A stretch of 64,000 bases of DNA from Hoeflea sp. IMCC20628 (GTDB lineage Bacteria; Pseudomonadota; Alphaproteobacteria; Rhizobiales; Rhizobiaceae), in contig NZ_CP011479.1 of assembly GCF_001011155.1 (NCBI RefSeq), positions 886,501 to 950,500 on the forward strand. Direction: 5' to 3'. The stretch's first letter is position 1. Each line of letters opens with the position of its first letter. Position numbers and translations under genes: made by a program. Under the pieces are notes generated by a model. That model was not told the DNA's origin and made no database searches. It worked only from the letters and a program-made list of their open reading frames with translations. Positions 62,141 through 64,000 of this stretch are shown here, piece by piece.

Positions 62141-63973
62141 TCACAGCGCCCCGGTCGCAGCCTCCAGCCAGGCAAGCGCCGGGTCGCCGGCCAGCAGCGG
62201 CGCGAGTTCACCGCGCACCCGCGCATGATAGGCGTTGAGCCATTCGATCTCGGCGGTGTCGAGCAGATCGGTCAGGATCAGCCGTTTGTCGATCGGGCAC
62301 AGCGTCAGCGTCTCGAAGCCGAGCATCGGCTTGTCGCCGCCGTCGATGTCGCGCGGTTCGTGTACGGTGACCAGGTTTTCGATGCGGATGCCGAAAGCCC
62401 CGTCACGGTAGTAGCCGGGCTCATTCGACAGGATCATGCCGGGCAGCAGTTGTTGCATGCCGCGACGCGAGATCGTTTGCGGGCCTTCATGCACCGAAAG
62501 GTAGCTGCCGACACCATGGCCGGTGCCATGGGCGAAATCGACGCCGGCTTTCCACAGCGAGATGCGGGCGAAAGCGTCGATATCGAGGCCGCGCGTGGCT
62601 TCAGGGAAGCGCAAGCAGCTGATCGAGATCATGCCTTTGAGAACCAGTGTGAAGAACCGCTTTTGCTCCTGCGGCACGTCACCTACGGCAATGGTGCGGG
62701 TGATGTCGGTGGTGCCGGCGACATATTGGCCGCCGGAATCGACCAGCAGCATTTCTCCGGCGTTTACGCGCCGGTTGGTCTTTGTATTGACGCGGTAATG
62801 CATGATCGCCGCATTGGGGCCGGCGCCCGAGATGGTGTCAAACGACAGCGCCTTGAGCGGCATCTGCATGGCTTGCCCGGTGGTACGACGGAACTCCTCG
62901 AGCCGGCTGGCAGCAGCAATTTCATCAACTGAGCCGGGCTGCTGGTCGTCAAGCCAGGCGAGGAACCGCACCATCGCAGCGCCATCCTGGCGGTGCACGC
63001 TGGCGCTGCCTGCAATCTCGGCGCTGTTCTTGACCGCCCGCGGGATCCGCGCCGGATCGGCAGCGCTGAGCACCGTCCCGCCAGATTGTCCGATCAGCAT
63101 GGAGACCGCATGCGGGGCCACCGATGGATCGACCAGAACAGTGCCACCGTTCCGGCCAAGTTCCTTGAGTGCGTCATCGAAGTCTGATGGCGGTTCGAGA
63201 TCGGCCAGTTGCGTGAGATAGGCCTCGGCCTCAATGCCGGTCTTGCGCTTGTCGATGAACAGCAGCGGCCTGCCGGTCGCGGGTATGATGGCACGCGACA
63301 GCGGATGCGGCGTCGAGGGCAGGTCCTGGCCACGGATGTTGAAGCTCCATGCGACCGAAGAGGGATCGGCCAGAATCACGGCATCGGCGCCGGCGTCGCG
63401 GGCGTTGTCGGCAATCATCGCCAGTTTTTCGCGCGCAAGTTTACCTGCATACTCGATCGGCTGCAGCGTCACCGTGCCGAGCGGCGGTTGCGGCCGGTCC
63501 TCCCAGATTTCGTCGACCGGATTGTGGTCGAGAAACACCAGACTGCCGCCGAGTACTTTGAGCGCGGCTTCCAGGCGTGTCACTTCGCTCGACGGCCATG
63601 TCCATGGATCAATTCCGAGCTTCAGCCCGCTGTGGTCCGAAGCCTCGATAAATGCCGCCAACGGTGTGGCGATCAGATCTTCGTATGTGAAGACCTGACC
63701 ATCGGTCTGCGCCCGGACTTGCGCCGCATAGCGTCCGTCAACAAACAGATGGGCCTGGTCAGCGAGCACCAGCACCAGTCCGGCCGAGCCGGTGAAGCCG
63801 GTCAGCCATGTCAGTCGCTCGGCGCAGTCAGGCACATATTCTCCCAGATACTCGTCCGAACGCGGAACCGCGACGGCGTCGACGCCGGATGCGGCAAAAC
63901 GCTCGCGAAGCCGGGTCAGCCTGCCGGCCGCCTGGTCAGGGGACGAAAGCACTTCGAAGTTCTGAAACATCAT
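62141..63973 (-). CDS. Aminopeptidase P family (M24B) metallopeptidase
   Basis: The 610-residue enzyme cuts Xaa-Pro bonds. It has two creatinase-like N-terminal domains (RFAASGVDAVAVPRSDEYLGEYVPD) and a pita-bread catalytic domain with all metal ligands: two Asp in VDSGGQYVAGTTDITRTI, His in HGTGHGVGSYLSVHEGP, Glu in EPGYYRDGAFGIRIEN. The three-domain length matches eukaryote-like APP1 forms common in Rhizobiales. The start is ATG 63973 or the adjoining ATG. Confidence 0.95.
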   Translation of the reverse strand: MMFQNFEVLSSPDQAAGRLTRLRERFAASGVDAVAVPRSDEYLGEYVPDCAERLTWLTGFTGSAGLVLVLADQAHLFVDGRYAAQVRAQTDGQVFTYEDLIATPLAAFIEASDHSGLKLGIDPWTWPSSEVTRLEAALKVLGGSLVFLDHNPVDEIWEDRPQPPLGTVTLQPIEYAGKLAREKLAMIADNARDAGADAVILADPSSVAWSFNIRGQDLPSTPHPLSRAIIPATGRPLLFIDKRKTGIEAEAYLTQLADLEPPSDFDDALKELGRNGGTVLVDPSVAPHAVSMLIGQSGGTVLSAADPARIPRAVKNSAEIAGSASVHRQDGAAMVRFLAWLDDQQPGSVDEIAAASRLEEFRRTTGQAMQMPLKALSFDTISGAGPNAAIMHYRVNTKTNRRVNAGEMLLVDSGGQYVAGTTDITRTIAVGDVPQEQKRFFTLVLKGMISISCLRFPEATRGLDIDAFARISLWKAGVDFAHGTGHGVGSYLSVHEGPQTISRRGMQQLLPGMILSNEPGYYRDGAFGIRIENLVTVHEPRDIDGGDKPMLGFETLTLCPIDKRLILTDLLDTAEIEWLNAYHARVRGELAPLLAGDPALAWLEAATGAL

Positions 63974-64000
63974 GGGATCCTGAATAAGCCTAACTCTGCC

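Overview
The window is about 60% GC and looks like the chromosome of a Rhizobiales (Hyphomicrobiales) alphaproteobacterium. The evidence is the conserved mraZ-to-ligA order, an FtsZ with a long Pro/Ala-rich linker, a class A alphaproteobacterial RNase P RNA, rhizobial-type intergenic palindromes and frequent 4-bp start/stop overlaps. A Hoeflea- or Phyllobacteriaceae-like genus is only a guess.

Region 1 (1-18.6 kb) is a mixed housekeeping and accessory stretch. It holds a truncated fused hydantoinase/5-oxoprolinase gene divergent from a MarR regulator, an aldo/keto reductase, an EamA exporter, a TerB-DnaJ protein overlapping a cell-wall amidase, a lytic transglycosylase lipoprotein, a lone TadG-like protein, a MATE transporter, rnpB, a ferritin-like DUF892 protein, DUF427, 5-formyl-THF cyclo-ligase, a DUF1194 protein whose signal peptide lacks a normal start codon, an SH3 protein, a TAXI-TRAP transporter pair and a cytochrome c'-like protein.

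Region 2 (18.8-52.7 kb) is the division and cell-wall (dcw) cluster: mraZ-rsmH-ftsL-ftsI-murE-murF-mraY-murD-ftsW-murG-murC-murB, then ddl-ftsQ-ftsA-ftsZ-lpxC-bamD-recN and ligA. It makes the peptidoglycan precursor from UDP-MurNAc-tripeptide to lipid II, assembles the divisome, and adds lipid A synthesis, outer-membrane protein assembly and DNA repair or replication genes. Four CCCA boxes phased at 10 bp lie upstream of mraZ. Between murB and ddl the cluster is split by about 7.3 kb carrying two tandem paralogous diguanylate cyclases, a DmpA-type aminopeptidase, a GGDEF-EAL protein and a complete single-ORF IS66-family element with matching 15-bp ends and an 8-bp target duplication. The most unusual gene is ligA. 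Its first ~172 codons are AT-rich and unlike the rest: a ~115-residue extension of unknown origin and a strongly diverged NAD+-binding domain Ia joined to an ordinary rhizobial ligase body.

Region 3 (52.8-64 kb) carries a fourth GGDEF gene, a small lipoprotein, a Pit phosphate transporter, a spermidine-synthase-like protein, an orphan PotD/PotF-type binding protein, an AzlC-AzlD exporter, a GFA-family protein, a medium-chain oxidoreductase and an aminopeptidase P. I saw no tRNA, rRNA other than rnpB, CRISPR array or prophage.
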